The translations under genes and the position numbers were made by a program. Shown in pieces: positions 11,328 to 21,361 of a stretch of DNA of 64,000 nucleotides; the stretch's first letter is position 1, and each line of letters starts with the position of its first letter. This stretch comes from Daphnia carinata (Eukaryota; Arthropoda; Branchiopoda; Diplostraca; Daphniidae). The notes under the pieces were generated by a model. That model worked only from the letters and a program-made list of their open reading frames with translations, did not search any database and had not been told where the DNA came from. The stretch spans positions 372,001 through 436,000 of the forward strand of contig NC_081339.1 in NCBI RefSeq assembly GCF_022539665.2, in the 5' to 3' direction.

Positions 11328-12152
11328 TGGAAACATAAGATGCATTGGTATCAATTCAAGGTATTAGTTTAGAAAGGCATGCAATTATTTCGAGATATTT
11401 AGATATAAATTTGTTAAATAATCATCTTAAGCGAAGATAATTAAAAATGGGAACACTGAAGGAGAATAAATTCTTTTAAATGAGAAACGTTTTCCCTGTT
11501 TAACAAGAAATTCGATTACTGTCGTGTGGATGTTGTCTATTTTAATTTACAAGACTTAGCATCAAATCAGATTAACTTGCCATTTTGGAACAAATACTCT
11601 CTATTCTAATACTGTATTCTAACGCGAAAGAGAAAGGTGACTGAATAGTTAAAGCGAACAGAAAACGCCAATGTCATAAAAGATGAGGTAGGCTGACCAT
11701 CACAATGCTGCCTGTCGAATGCTTATCACATAACGAAATTTGTTATTTATTTTTAATTTTCTAACAGTAACTTGTTTTTCTGACCATTGTTGTGTAATGG
11801 GGGTATAGCTCAGTGGTAGAGCATACGACTGCAGATCGTAGGGTCCCCAGTTCAAACCTGGGTGCCCCCTTCAAACATAAGAGGTATTGTTGCCATTTCA
11901 TAGATTAAGTTTATAAAGGGCATGTAATTATATCGAGATATCTGGATATAAATTAATTAAATAATCATCCTAAGCTAAATCAATTGAAAATGCGCACACC
12001 GAAGGAGAATTACTTCCTTTAAATGAGAAACGATATCCTTGTTTAACAAGAAATTCAATTACTGTCGTATCGATGTTGTTTATTTTAATTTACATGACCA
12101 AGCAGCAGATCAGATTAACTTGTCATCTTATAACAAAAACTCTCTATTTTAA
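11328..12152. repeat. Tandem repeat of about 540 bp around tRNA-Cys
   Basis: The segment 11334-11612 (AAACATAAGATGCATTGG.. to ..CTCTCTATTCTAAT) recurs diverged at 11873-12152, directly downstream of the tRNA-Cys gene. The period is about 540 bp. This implies an ancestral tandem tRNA-Cys repeat whose first tRNA copy has been lost. Confidence 0.65.
11799..11870 (+). tRNA. tRNA-Cys(GCA)
   Basis: A 72-nt sequence folds as a standard tRNA. The acceptor stem GGGGGTA pairs with TGCCCCC. The A box is TAGCTCAGTGG. The anticodon stem TACGA/TCGTA carries loop CTGCAGA (anticodon GCA), and the B box is GTTCAAACC. The discriminator base is T, usual for tRNA-Cys. CCA is not encoded, as expected in eukaryotes. 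It looks functional, in contrast to its mutated copy at 40482. Confidence 0.93.
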
Positions 12153-12159
12153 TCTAAAA

Positions 12160-12843
12160 TATGTCATCCAATCATGCAGTAGATGGCTTCATACTACCAG
12201 CCATCGACATCACTCCAACGCAGCCCTGTCTTGGTTGTATATCCGGAAAAGGGCAGAGATCCCCTTTTCGTGTCGGTAGGACAAGAGCCTATGAAGTCGG
12301 ACAACAAATTCATTCAGACGTATGTGGCCCTATGCGCGTACAGACAAGACGCGGTTTGCATTTCTTCATAATTTTCAATGATAACTTCAGTGGATGGCAC
12401 ACAGTCTACTTTATGAAGCAGGAGTCCGAGACAGCAGATCTCTTCATACCAAATGTGGCACCACACAAAACCGAACATAACACACTTGCGCATGTTTGGA
12501 ATCACAGCATATATTCATATTCCGAAAGCTGACGGCACCAAGCTAGACTCCAAGGGCCTCAAATGCTTCTTCGTAGGATACTCCCTTACCCAAAAGGCAT
12601 ACCGTTTCTGGCACCCTGCCACTAGAAGGAAAAAATCAGCCGGGAAATCATATTCGACGAGCAACTTCACCCCACACTAGATTATACTATTTTTTATACT
12701 ATTATTACTACCCCATACTATTTTATAAAACTCTTAGTACCTACACCCAAAGAAGACCAAAAACAGGTCCCCAAATAATACAAGAGAAGATGTAATGCCC
12801 CAGGTTGCAGGGGTAATTGACATTGATCCTAAGCCACCATACG
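12160..12843 (+). pseudogene. Ty1/Copia integrase remnant, unit A left part
   Basis: At 12161-12460 the plus strand reads the Copia GAG-pre-integrase/integrase start (CLGCISGKGQRSPFR, then QQIHSDVCGPMRV and FFIIFNDNFSGWHTVYF), where D-V-C-G-P holds the first catalytic Asp. After an internal deletion, 12480-12680 reads the integrase C-terminal part (AYIHIPKADGTKLDSKGLKC, FVGYSLTQKAYRFW). Multiple frameshifts occur. The remnant is cut at 12843 by the MULE and resumes at 17686. Confidence 0.82.
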
Positions 12844-12896
12844 GGTAGCCGGTGAAATAGGACTGAAACGAAATAGGACTGGAGAAATAGGACTTT
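12844..12896. repeat. Left terminal inverted repeat of the MULE with motif repeats
   Basis: Three copies of GAAATAGGACT lie within the first 53 bases. The mirror at the other end (17633-17685) carries the same motifs in inverse order. The outermost six or so bases differ between ends (GGTAGC against ATTGG), so the conserved inverted repeat starts a few bases in. Confidence 0.85.
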
Positions 12897-13400
12897 TTAT
12901 TGTTTTTCTACTGAACTTTGCTTATGTTTTACTAATTTTTTTTTCTTCTTTTTCTTCTTTGTAGGTTTTGCCTGGCAATTTTTTTACAGTTTACTCAGGC
13001 CGGTTTAACGTTTTTTTATTTCTTAAGTTCTTTTTTTTGCCTTTTTCATTAATTTTATTTTTCTTTTTTCATAGGGAGCTCTGATCAACGAATTTTTAAA
13101 CCGTTCTTTCGGACAATTGAAAGCTTTTGCTTTCTCTTATCACTCGTTTGGTAAATGGTTGGAAGGATTTAAACATGCAAGGTAAATTCATTTATAGTTA
13201 TATGGAGTACATTGGTATAATTATTGCAATTTTATTTTTTTTAGAACAATCATCTTCTCGGGAATTGTGGCCACGAACCAAAACCATCAATCGGCACATT
13301 AGTCGTCGCTTGCACAACAAGTATTATCGTAATAATTCAAGCATAATGTATTACATTACATATTACATTAAAATAAAAAAGTCAATTGAGATTATGTAAG

Positions 13401-13406
13401 TTTATT
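13401..13406 (-). terminator. Candidate polyadenylation signal of the MULE transposase gene
   Basis: The minus strand reads AATAAA about 63 bases after the stop codon at 13469-13471, a plausible distance for a 3' UTR signal. It is a short motif in AT-rich DNA. Confidence 0.5.
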
Positions 13407-13468
13407 GATAAAGTATGTTAATTTGTAAACATTCGTCAAATAAAATACATGTTACAAACAAACAAATG

Positions 13469-16295
13469 TTATTCAATTATAGACATATCTAGGTAATCAT
13501 TAATATTATTTATAGCAACATTAAGAGCATGTGAGGAAACAATAGCGGGAAAAGATGATCTAAGCTCTAAAACTATTTCTTCTAGTAGATCCATTGTAGA
13601 TAGCTGCAAAAACAATAATTAGTTATAGGGAAACCTTTCTTTCTTGTAAATTTAAAAAACATACCTCATTATTTTGATAGCGCGCCCAAAGCTGGAACAG
13701 TACGGAATTCTTAAGTTGGGTCTCTTTCTTCCGGTGAGCCCTTATTTTGTCATGGCAGAGTAACGTGCTAGTAAGGGAAACTTCTTCGGCCAGTTTCCGC
13801 AATACCATTGTCATCTTGTAGAATTTTAAATTAGATCCGCCTGCCAACTACAAACATTTTTGTTATTAATTATTCATTACATATTATTGTTCAAATTTAA
13901 ATTACCTTGTTCCATTGGTGGTGCATTCCTTCGCAGTCGTTATTGGTACGCGTTAAGATGTTGAAGCATGACCAGTTCTCAGGAGTCCAGAACTTGCCCC
14001 GAATCCAATTCCGCTCCATATAATCCATGAGTGCTGGAAGTTCGCTAGGTGCTGAGCTCTTCAACGCGTCAAACACACCAGGAATTTTACCAGCTACAAA
14101 AAATTAAAGTTCACAAATGTTATTTATGACAATTAAATATAACATTTGTGTGCTATTTACCTGGAAGATATGCAAGGCATAGCAGGCGAAACACAAAGTC
14201 TCGCACTGGATTCGGTCCCTTGTTGTTGTAGAGGGTGGCAAGGTGAAGATCCCGGACCTTTTTCAGAACGGCTTGGCACCAGTGGAAATTGCAGCCAAAG
14301 TGCTGGCAATCCACAAAGTGCCTGCGGACAGCCGTAAATATAGCACGTTCGAAATCGGTCACGATCCGCTGGACTCTAGGAAGGGGGATTATATCCTATT
14401 ACAACATAAAATTTATTATTTTTACATAACAAACTATTTGTAAATGAGATAGTATCTATACCTTTATCTTCTCGAAGACAGCGCTATAGTCGGCTGCTCT
14501 TCTCCTGGTCATGCAACAAAACAATAAGGGTACTTGCTTTATTTCATTCTTGTCGTTTTTGATGAACCCATTGATCGTGAAGAGCTATATAGAGAGAAAT
14601 AGGTTAAAATTAAATTTGGTTACATTATCAAGATAATTAAACGCACCTGTTTGATGGGTTCATCAACAAAATAGAATGTTGCGTCCATAAACCATGTTTT
14701 GCAGTCTTCTAGTTGGCGCTTCATGATAGGGGTGAAGAACAGAAGGTGCCGGGCACGGTCTTGGGCCGTTCCAGCAAAGATGGCGCCCTGATACCAGTAG
14801 GGTGGGAAGAAATTCTCCACTACAGGAAAGAAAGGGTCATCTTTCCTGGGATTGGCGGGCATAACCTTCGCTCTCTTGTAACTGGAAAATAAACTTTAAT
14901 CGTTAAGCGTAATCATGATATAATTTATTTATTTAATGTACCGTAAACGACGAGTGGCCAAATCAACATCCGGCATGTGTCTTCCTTCTATGGACTTGCG
15001 TTTCTTCAGTTCGGCAAATAAGATCTTCCTGGGGTCCGTAAACTGTTGATCGACGCAGGCTTTCTTCGATTCTCTAAAGATGTCAACCTATGTATAAATA
15101 TTGCAAGTTACACATTTAGAAACTCAAATTACTTTTTTCTAAAAACACTTACCCTTTTCTGGTTTCCAATGTCTTGTGGGTGATTGTGGGTGTTCTCTGG
15201 ATCGTGGGGAACAAGGGTGAAGTCAGCATTATTGTAATTAAACAAACAATCCAAAAGGGGGGTTTTCTTTTGTTTCACGATCGCTTTACATGGGTTTCCA
15301 GAAGGTCGGGAGGTAGAGCGCCATGTATATGTGCTCTTACTGATGGATTTTTTGCTGAAGCAAAATCCTATAGTAAGAAAGGAATTCCTCTTTTAGTCTT
15401 ATTCAATTAGCAATTATATTCGAATTATTACCTAATCCATCAGTAAGCTTATGGAGTCCCTTGTTCGTTCCCTCGTCATGAATCTTGTAGGATGGCTCCG
15501 TCGGTTCCTCATACGATGATTGCTAACAAAAACATTTAGTTAATAAAATACTAAGACATGTTGCGATAAAGAAGAAATATATACCTCCATTGTCGATTCG
15601 CTGGGTTCGGCAAATGTTTCCTCTCTTCTTCCATCGCTTGCATATGAACTCATTGGGATTGCAGCTTCTGGCGACTGGTCTGGTAGCTGAGGTTGGGCCC
15701 TGCGTCTTCGTCGTGGTGGTGGAACTGGAGGAGTTGACCTAAGAAGAGGAGACAACATGAAAAGAAAAGGAGACACAACAAGACTCACCAATGGTGACAT
15801 TGTCAACGGAGAAAGTGGGGAGGGTGGAGAAGACGGAGTTGCTGGACGACGCGGAGAATTAGTCTGAGGAGATGTGCGAGGAGTTGATCGCTGTCGTGGT
15901 GATGAGGGACGACGTGGAGAAGCTGGAAGTAGAGGCTTTTTCTTGCCTACGTCGGAAGGGTCGAAAATGCTCCTTGGCTTCAGCAATCTCTTAGGACGAC
16001 CACCTTCAGAACCAGCAACAGCAACAACAGCTACATCGCCTTTTGATCCCCCAGCTACTGCACCATCAACATCCGCTACATCTTCCGTGGAACCTAGGAC
16101 TGCACTACCACTAGAACACATGGCGCACCGATAAAAGTTGCTGAACTCCTTCCATGAAGGCGAAACACTCTTATGGAAGGTAACACCACAACAAAGACGA
16201 TGGACAGGAACATGGCAGCCTAGGCAAACGCAGAATTGCTTCCGGCCGATAACACTGGATTTGCATCCCGAACATTGAAAGCGAGCTGAAGACAT
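13469..16295 (-). CDS. MULE transposase, ten exons, zinc finger + FLYWCH-like + MULE DDE
   Basis: Exons on the minus strand: 16295-15585, 15522-15432, 15367-15153, 15087-14942, 14881-14647, 14584-14462, 14395-14161, 14093-13906, 13847-13665, 13603-13469. All nine introns begin GT and end AG, are about 60-100 bp, and keep one open frame of 753 residues ending in TAA. Residues 8-60 form a Cys/His treble-clef (C8, C11, C24, C27, H32, C35, C57, C60). Residues about 100-230 are Pro/Ser/Arg-rich. Residues about 268-335 resemble a FLYWCH finger (YTWRS, NPCKAIV, NTHNHP). The catalytic core has WFMDATF (D454), IVTDFERA (D521), the GCNFHWCQ motif (C542, H545) and RTNNDCEGMH (E640). It should cut and rejoin the element ends in the nucleus. 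No stop or frameshift was seen. Exon choice is mine and untested by RNA. Confidence 0.87.
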
Positions 16296-16354
16296 GGTAA
16301 TGGTAAGTGCTAGATCGAAGTCTAAGACGAATTATTAAAGCTGTTGGTATTATT

Positions 16355-16370
16355 GTATCCATATATATAG
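16355..16370 (-). promoter_or_regulatory. Candidate TATA box of the MULE transposase gene
   Basis: The minus strand reads CTATATATATGG about 65-75 bases upstream of the ATG at 16295. It is the only such run in the upstream few hundred bases. Confidence 0.45.
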
Positions 16371-16560
16371 TCTGCCAAAAAGGGGAGGAGCCAAACGAAA
16401 TTACACCTCTCGGCAAATAGGAAGGAAGCACTTCTTGCTGTTGCGGTGAGTGAAGATTACCTGGATTTACGTAAAGCTTTTCTTTCAATGCGCCGCAGGC
16501 AAGCGTCATCAGCTTCCGGGATACAAGGTCGTATGGAGTAGTCATTAAATGTGGTGCAAC

Positions 16561-16766
16561 CATAAGTCTTAAGCTGCTGAATCCGAAGATCTCTGACCTT
16601 CCTAAATCTTTGCTTTCGATTCGCCGCCGGCAAAAATCTTCGACCTCTTCGTCTTAAGCACCCATAAGTTTTAATCTGCTAAAGCCGATGATCTTTTACT
16701 TCTGCAAATCTCTTCTTTCTATTCGCCGCCGGCAACAATCTTCAACTTCCTCGGCTTTAGCACCCA
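16561..16766. repeat. Tandem duplication of about 103 bp inside the MULE
   Basis: Two units, 16561-16663 and 16664-16766, share CTGCT.AA.CCGA.GATCT, TTCGCCGCCGGCAA.AATCTTC and TTAGCACCC. A weaker partial third copy lies near 16476-16520 (GCGCCGCAGGCAAGC). It sits upstream of the transposase start, so it could be promoter or transposase-binding sequence; function unknown. Confidence 0.7.
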
Positions 16767-17077
16767 TAAATCTTCTTCATCAATTTTATTTCAAAGTCAA
16801 TATAAATATTAACTTAATCCTTTGGCATACGTCACTTGATGAGTAATGCTATGTCATGCTCGGCATCCACTTCGGTGGTAGAATCCTCTTCTTGGTAAAG
16901 AAGTTGAGGAATTGTTAAAATGTTAAATTACAAACAATTTTTTTTTCGCCCATCTACCGTTACCATCTCAACAGTTCTTCTTGCTCCTGGTGAGGAACTA
17001 TCTTTCATACAGGCGAAGATTCATTAACATTCTTCTACTATTCATAGTAAACTTAACCGCCTTAAGTGTTATTAAAA

Positions 17078-17155
17078 ACCTCAGAAGAAATGTAACCACG
17101 GAGAATCGAACACAAGCCTACCCGTGTCACAGGTTAGAGCGCTACCGATATGGTA
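17078..17155 (-). pseudogene. tRNA-like relic inside the MULE
   Basis: The minus strand reads GGTAGCGCTCTAACC, then a loop GTGACAC within a paired ACCT/GGGT, then GTGTTCGATTCTCCGTGG, which resembles D arm, anticodon arm and B box of a tRNA (Val-like GAC loop). Acceptor ends do not pair convincingly. Confidence 0.35.
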
Positions 17156-17504
17156 AGACTTGCTTGTAAATCGTTGCTGATAGTTGTATGGGCAAGTACA
17201 ACAAGAGTGCAACTGGAAAAGTTATTTATGCACTAAAAAGTAAGAAAAATCTAATAAATATTTCTGGTGTGGCCGTTGTAGTATTTTATTAAATGAACTA
17301 TATTAGATATAACATATTTAATGGTCCCCTGCAATTTAAATTTAAATAGGATAAAAGGTAAATGTTTGGTGAACCATTTAAGTTATGAGTTAACACCATC
17401 GGCTTTTTACAAAGGGAAATGGATATAACCCGACGCTCTTACGCATAATTTTGCCTACCGGATTGGAGGCATATCGTTCCTACTGGAACAAAATAAAATA
17501 AATA

Positions 17505-17685
17505 GGACTATTTCTAAGGAGAAATAGGACTGATGCCGAGGAGAAATAGGACTGATGGCATGGAGAAATAGGACTGTCCTAAAAGATTTAAAAAGTCAGT
17601 CCTATTTCTCCGGTAGAAATAGGACTGAAAATTTCCAGTCCTATTTCTCCAGTCCTATTTGTTTCAGTCCTATTTCACCGCCAAT
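17505..17685. repeat. Right end of the MULE with clustered GAAATAGGACTG repeats
   Basis: At least eight copies of GAAATAGGACT or its complement AGTCCTATTTC occur in about 180 bp, including head-to-head pairs around 17575-17635. Dense subterminal repeats are usual transposase-binding sites in MULE relatives; here that role is inferred. Confidence 0.8.
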
Positions 17686-18545
17686 CACCATACGCGCATA
17701 TTCCGTCAGACGTCTCAATCCAAGTAGATATCCCAGTTCTGGAGAAGGAACCCAATGCAACTCTACCAAACGACAGCATATCAGTATCTCATGCTGAACA
17801 AAACCTGGTCCCTCTCTCGACTACCACCTGGTCGTACACCTATTAAGGCACGATGGGTATTCAAAGCCCAATATACAAGGTTCATCCCCACGCTACAAAG
17901 CCAGGCTGGTAGCCAAAGGATTCTCTCAGCGTTACGGGATAAACTATGGAGAGACCTTCTCGTCAGTTCTTTAATACGACACACTTCGAATCATCCTGTA
18001 TTTTGTTGCTGTTCACAATCTGAAACTGTCTTAACTGGTTGTAAAGGCTGCTTTCCTCTATGGGCAGTCAAACGAAGAGATCTATTGACAACAACCGGAA
18101 AGGTTTGTTCTGCGGGACAGGAGGATTTGGACTGTCGTTTGCACAAATGCTTATAACGCCTTAAACAGGCATATCGAATATGGAATCACACTTTCGACAC
18201 TTTCCAAAGGAAATTTGGTCTTCGTCCAAGCGCTTCTGATCGAAGCCTGTATTTACGTCATCATCAAGGGGAATTTCTGTCAGATCGCCAGAAAAGAACG
18301 TTGTATCTATCACAGCCCGACAACATCCATAAAATTCTTCGCTTACTTAAGAGGAAAAGCGAAGCGCCAACGATATTTACTCTCTTCACACTTATCACCG
18401 ATGCGCTAGCTACACATTGAACCTGCTTTTGAAAATTGGAAACCAAAAGTGAAAAAAACTAAAGGAATCCACAGAAGAAAAACTGAAATTCTTTGTAACA
18501 AACAAAGCAGGAGCTCCAAGTCATCCTATGTCATTGAAGCCAAAT
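17686..18545 (+). pseudogene. Ty1/Copia reverse transcriptase remnant, unit A right part
   Basis: The plus strand continues the interrupted Copia element: around 17820-17990 it reads the RT start (KARWVFKAQ), then pieces of the RT palm in shifting frames, and near 18150-18420 the connection region toward RNase H (LYRLKQAYRIWN-like and LRKFGLRPSASDRSLY-like segments in shifted frames). The equivalent sequence is at 22853-23690 and 41515-42345. Frameshifts are shared among copies, so the element was dead before the duplication. An hAT remnant begins at about 18545. Confidence 0.75.
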
Positions 18546-19300
18546 TGTTAATGTTCATCATTCTTACTGCAACGCGCTGGAATGCTTTCTTTGATGCAGT
18601 TGAAAGAGTTAACTATTTTATGAAGAATAAAAAACAAGATTTGAAGTATGTTTTCGAGCGCTTCAAAATCCAATACGGAGAAAGATTGCACCAAGGAATA
18701 ATAAATATGTGACGACCATGACGCTACTAGTAGAAGCGCTAGATGTCTTTCAATCGGACTTGACAGTGTCCACAGGATACCTACTTCAAACATCAACTAT
18801 TTTGAAAAAGAAGACCATTGTTTTAAAAGAAAACGGTGGTATCTTTTATTGTAAATCATATTTCTTCTATTGTCAGCACTGGAAACTCCTTTTTCTCGTG
18901 TCTTTGAAGACGGTGAACTAGTTCTCTCTGCACTTGCTCACATGAACATCAAGCTGAATTGGTTAGTTGAGACTGGCAAGTCATCTGCTATAAAAAACTT
19001 GTGAAGAATTATTAAAGTTTCGCTCCAGAACTAGCTTCGGGTAAAAGTCTCGCCATGTATATTATTATTTTTAATTGGTAAATCAAAGCATAAGTCCCAA
19101 AAACGGGGATATCTGAAATATTGACTGGTCTATCGAAATATTACCTTGGTAATAGCTTTCAATCCTAGATTGCGTTGATAATAATAAAAGTATTGGTATC
19201 AGTAGTGTGTGCAATACTTGAAAATAGTATCACGATTTTTTTTGGCGAATTTTAGTACCACGATACCGATACTTCTTCGAAGTATCGCTTCCCATCCTAG
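18546..19300 (+). pseudogene. hAT transposon remnant inside the Copia element, unit A
   Basis: Plus-strand frames at 18565-18830 read an hAT transposase mid-region (ATRWNAFFDAVERVNYF, then MTLLVEALDVFQSDLTVS and GYLLQTSTILKKK). The right end, GAAGTATCGCTTCCCATCCTAG at 19300, is typical of a family of hAT ends read outward as CTAGGATGGGAAGCGATACTT. Copia-like sequence resumes right after. Units B and C carry different deletion derivatives of the same insertion; they retain the C-terminal dimerisation segment (see 23690), which unit A mostly lacks. The left end is not resolved. Confidence 0.7.
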
Positions 19301-19590
19301 TTGAAGGTTAAATATTTGTTGCATCGGAAACTAAATATATTGCTGGTGAAAAGTCCCAGGAAACGGGATTCGAAGGCTTTTGTAAGACATAAGTTCCAAA
19401 ACAAAGATTGGTTCAAACATGATGATTGAATTTTTTACAGTTTTTTTTCAGGTTTTGTTACAGTTTAATTTTTACAGCATGTGTAAAGTATAATTGTATT
19501 GCAATTCATACTTTTAAAAAAGCACCAGGTGAAATATCACATTCAGTCGAGTTGCCACTCCACACTGCACATCTTCTTCTTGGAAGCTTC
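19301..19590 (+). pseudogene. Copia-like tail after the hAT end, unit A
   Basis: Sequence after the hAT terminus reads VASETKYIAGEKSQETGFEGF in one frame, which I take as a weak RNase H-like tail of the Copia element. It is followed by AT-rich DNA with no clear gene. The assignment rests mainly on position. Confidence 0.35.
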
Positions 19591-20344
19591 CCAGAACGCA
19601 GAAATCGTATCGTTGAAGAATACAGAGGCAGGTCACCGGGCGCTGGTAAATTTTTGAAGAATATGCCAATATCTTATGGACGAACACCGCTATAAAGAAA
19701 CTGGTTTAGCATTTACGGATCAGGTTCTTCGGGGCCCAGGCTAACATGGATCAGTTGCCGTGCATTCAGAAGGGCTGTTACTTCGGCGACGACTGTTTTT
19801 AAGACTCGACGGTGACTAGCCGATTCCCTATGCCAAATATCATGGAACAGGATTGCACAGTTTTGAGTTTCTTCGCACTCTCCCAAATGCGGTCTATGTG
19901 GGTGAGAAAAATGTCGTTCGATTAAGTAACAAACAACCTGGATTTTTCCGTATAGTTTGGTCATTTTCTACAAGACCTGGCGAAGTTTTTGCCGGCTGTG
20001 ACCAAGTTGGTAGCATTATCGCTTGGTCTTTGGTAAAACAGAGAAGCAAAGGAGAAATTCTTGCACGCTGAATCCGTCGAGAAGTATGGCGTACATTTGG
20101 CGATACTCAGTCCCGACTGCATGTGGTAATCTCTATACCATAGTGTATACAGTAACCTTAGTGTGCAGGTAACATCGCTGAAACGATGAGTTCTATTTCG
20201 AACTATTTCAATATTTGGGGACGAACCTATCAATTGAGTTGGTATTTTATTGGACACAAGGAATGACCCGTTAGCGGTGGTACGGAACACCTTAAGGATT
20301 TTTTGCCGCACCGTCATATGCAATAAAGGTGGAGTAAAAAACAT
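19591..20344 (-). pseudogene. BEL/Pao integrase relic, unit A
   Basis: On the minus strand, frame segments at 20344-19961 and 19964-19713 read a Pao-type integrase core: PSDNATNLVTAGKNFARSCRK (the second catalytic Asp in a SDN-TN motif), then WHRESASHRRVLKTVVAEVT and ALLNARQLIHVS, characteristic of the segment around the third acidic residue. A frame change occurs near 19962. Copies lie at 24500-25265 and 43400-44070. No LTR is attached. Confidence 0.75.
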
Positions 20345-20659
20345 TGAAGATCAAACTATTTTCAGGTTCAGGATTTCATTAGACTAATAACGTAATGAAT
20401 GTGGATGGCACAAGGGGCTATTAATAAAATGACAAACGCAATCAAATAATATGCGATAACTCAAGCATGCACCTTCAACCATACTTGGTGGACATCTTGC
20501 AGCATGTATTTTTCATATCGAGCATGCAATCCGATAAGATAGATTCGTACAATGAATAGCACATATTCCTGGAACCCAGCTCACTCCGAAGAATGAACTG
20601 ACTACGAAAGAAAGGAATATTGCTGTCATTTGCTATTTTCTTAACTGTAAACTCGTTGT
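20345..20659. other. Unassigned sequence upstream of tRNA-Leu
   Basis: No coding frame or transposon end seen. The stretch is repeated before the tRNA-Leu copies at 25572 and 44686, so it belongs to the macro-unit and could contain tRNA flanking sequence. Confidence 0.4.
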
Positions 20660-20742
20660 TACCAGGTGTGAGGATCGAACTCACGTCTCTATACAGAGAC
20701 CAGAACTTAAGTCTTGCGACTTAACCACTCGGCCAACCTGGT
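20660..20742 (-). tRNA. tRNA-Leu(UAA), best-preserved copy
   Basis: Minus strand, 83 nt. The acceptor stem ACCAGGT/ACCTGGT pairs over seven bases with discriminator A. The A box is TGGCCGAGTGG and the B box GTTCGATCC. The anticodon loop CTTAAGT gives UAA, and there is a long variable arm (TCTCTGTATAGAGA), as required in a type II tRNA. The anticodon stem has one A-G mismatch (CAAGA/TCTGG), where other copies have CCAGA. It may be functional or recently damaged. Confidence 0.82.
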
Positions 20743-20884
20743 ATGCAATATCACTCTTTTACTTAATTGGAGTACCAGCCAAGAATTCCAATCGTCCAAT
20801 GAGACACTACAAAAAAATGAACAGACTACGATAGAAGAGAAGATTGCTGTCATTTACCATTCTCGTGACTACAAACTAGTGGTT

Positions 20885-20966
20885 ACCAGGTGTGTTGAAC
20901 GAACTCACGGCTCTATACAAAAACCAGAACTTAAGTCTGGCGCCATAACCACTCGGCCAACATGGT
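20885..20966 (-). pseudogene. tRNA-Leu(UAA)-like relic, unit B copy 1
   Basis: Same damaged B box (GAGTTCGTTCAACAC) and intact A box and anticodon arm as the relic at 4115, confirming that it decayed before duplication. Confidence 0.7.
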
Positions 20967-21279
20967 ACACTAAAAATCAGTAACAGTAGCAGTAATAGCT
21001 GCTACAAAGAAATTTTCTTTCTTTCCAGTTGTACACAACCGTTAAACAATACATTTAAGATCAACGTGTAAAAATCCAACTTACGTATCTATGAAGAAAT
21101 GAAAACTGAAGTCTGGTGCCTTAACATCTAGGCTAATCAATTAATATATCTTCAGCAATCAAATAATTGTGTAAAGTATTATCAGCACATGGTTGCGAAA
21201 GATTTAATAACAGAAATCCAATTTACCAGGATATAGATGCAATTTAGCGTTAGTCGTCTATTGTAGCAAACTTATGGTT

Positions 21280-21361
21280 ACCAGATATGAGGATCGAACT
21301 TACGTCCCTATACAGAGACAGTAATTAAATCTGGCGCCTTAACAACACGGTGAACCTTGTG
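21280..21361 (-). pseudogene. tRNA-Leu-like relic, unit B copy 3
   Basis: Homologue of the relic at 4510; the anticodon region has changed further (AGATTTAATTAC). Confidence 0.55.

Larger units (their letters stand above)
12844..17685 (-). mobile_element. Mutator-like (MULE) DNA transposon, apparently complete, 4842 bp
   Basis: It is inserted in the Copia remnant and flanked by a perfect 9-bp direct repeat CACCATACG at 12835-12843 and 17686-17694. The uninterrupted Copia copy in unit B has this sequence once (near 22845). Inverted ends share GGTGAAATAGGACTG, and the subterminal regions repeat GAAATAGGACTG many times in both orientations. Inside, on the minus strand, is a ten-exon transposase gene with zinc-finger, FLYWCH-like and MULE catalytic domains. 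The element is absent from units B and C, so it inserted after duplication. Nine-base duplications are typical of MULEs; among named groups, Phantom or Rehavkus-like families are candidates (inference). Confidence 0.92.
4018..20786. repeat. Macro-tandem unit A (about 11.9 kb plus MULE insertion)
   Basis: The block starting CCAATCGTCCAATGAGACACTA recurs at 20787 and 25698 and, diverged, at 44816. Order and sequence of the following segments match closely in units A and C: tRNA-Leu relics, spacer, satellite, Gypsy remnant, tRNA-Cys repeat, Copia/hAT remnant, BEL integrase relic. Subtracting the MULE and its target duplication (4851 bp), unit A is about 11.9 kb. Unit C minus its own insertions is also about 11.9 kb, which supports tandem duplication of one composite block. 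Confidence 0.85.

Noticed and set aside
13127-13399. Plus-strand 90-codon frame near the left MULE end
   Set aside because: AT-rich, no motif, and overlaps the 3' untranslated side of the transposase gene.
15874-16134. Plus-strand frame inside the first MULE exon
   Set aside because: Shadow of the Pro/Ser/Arg-rich transposase N-terminus.
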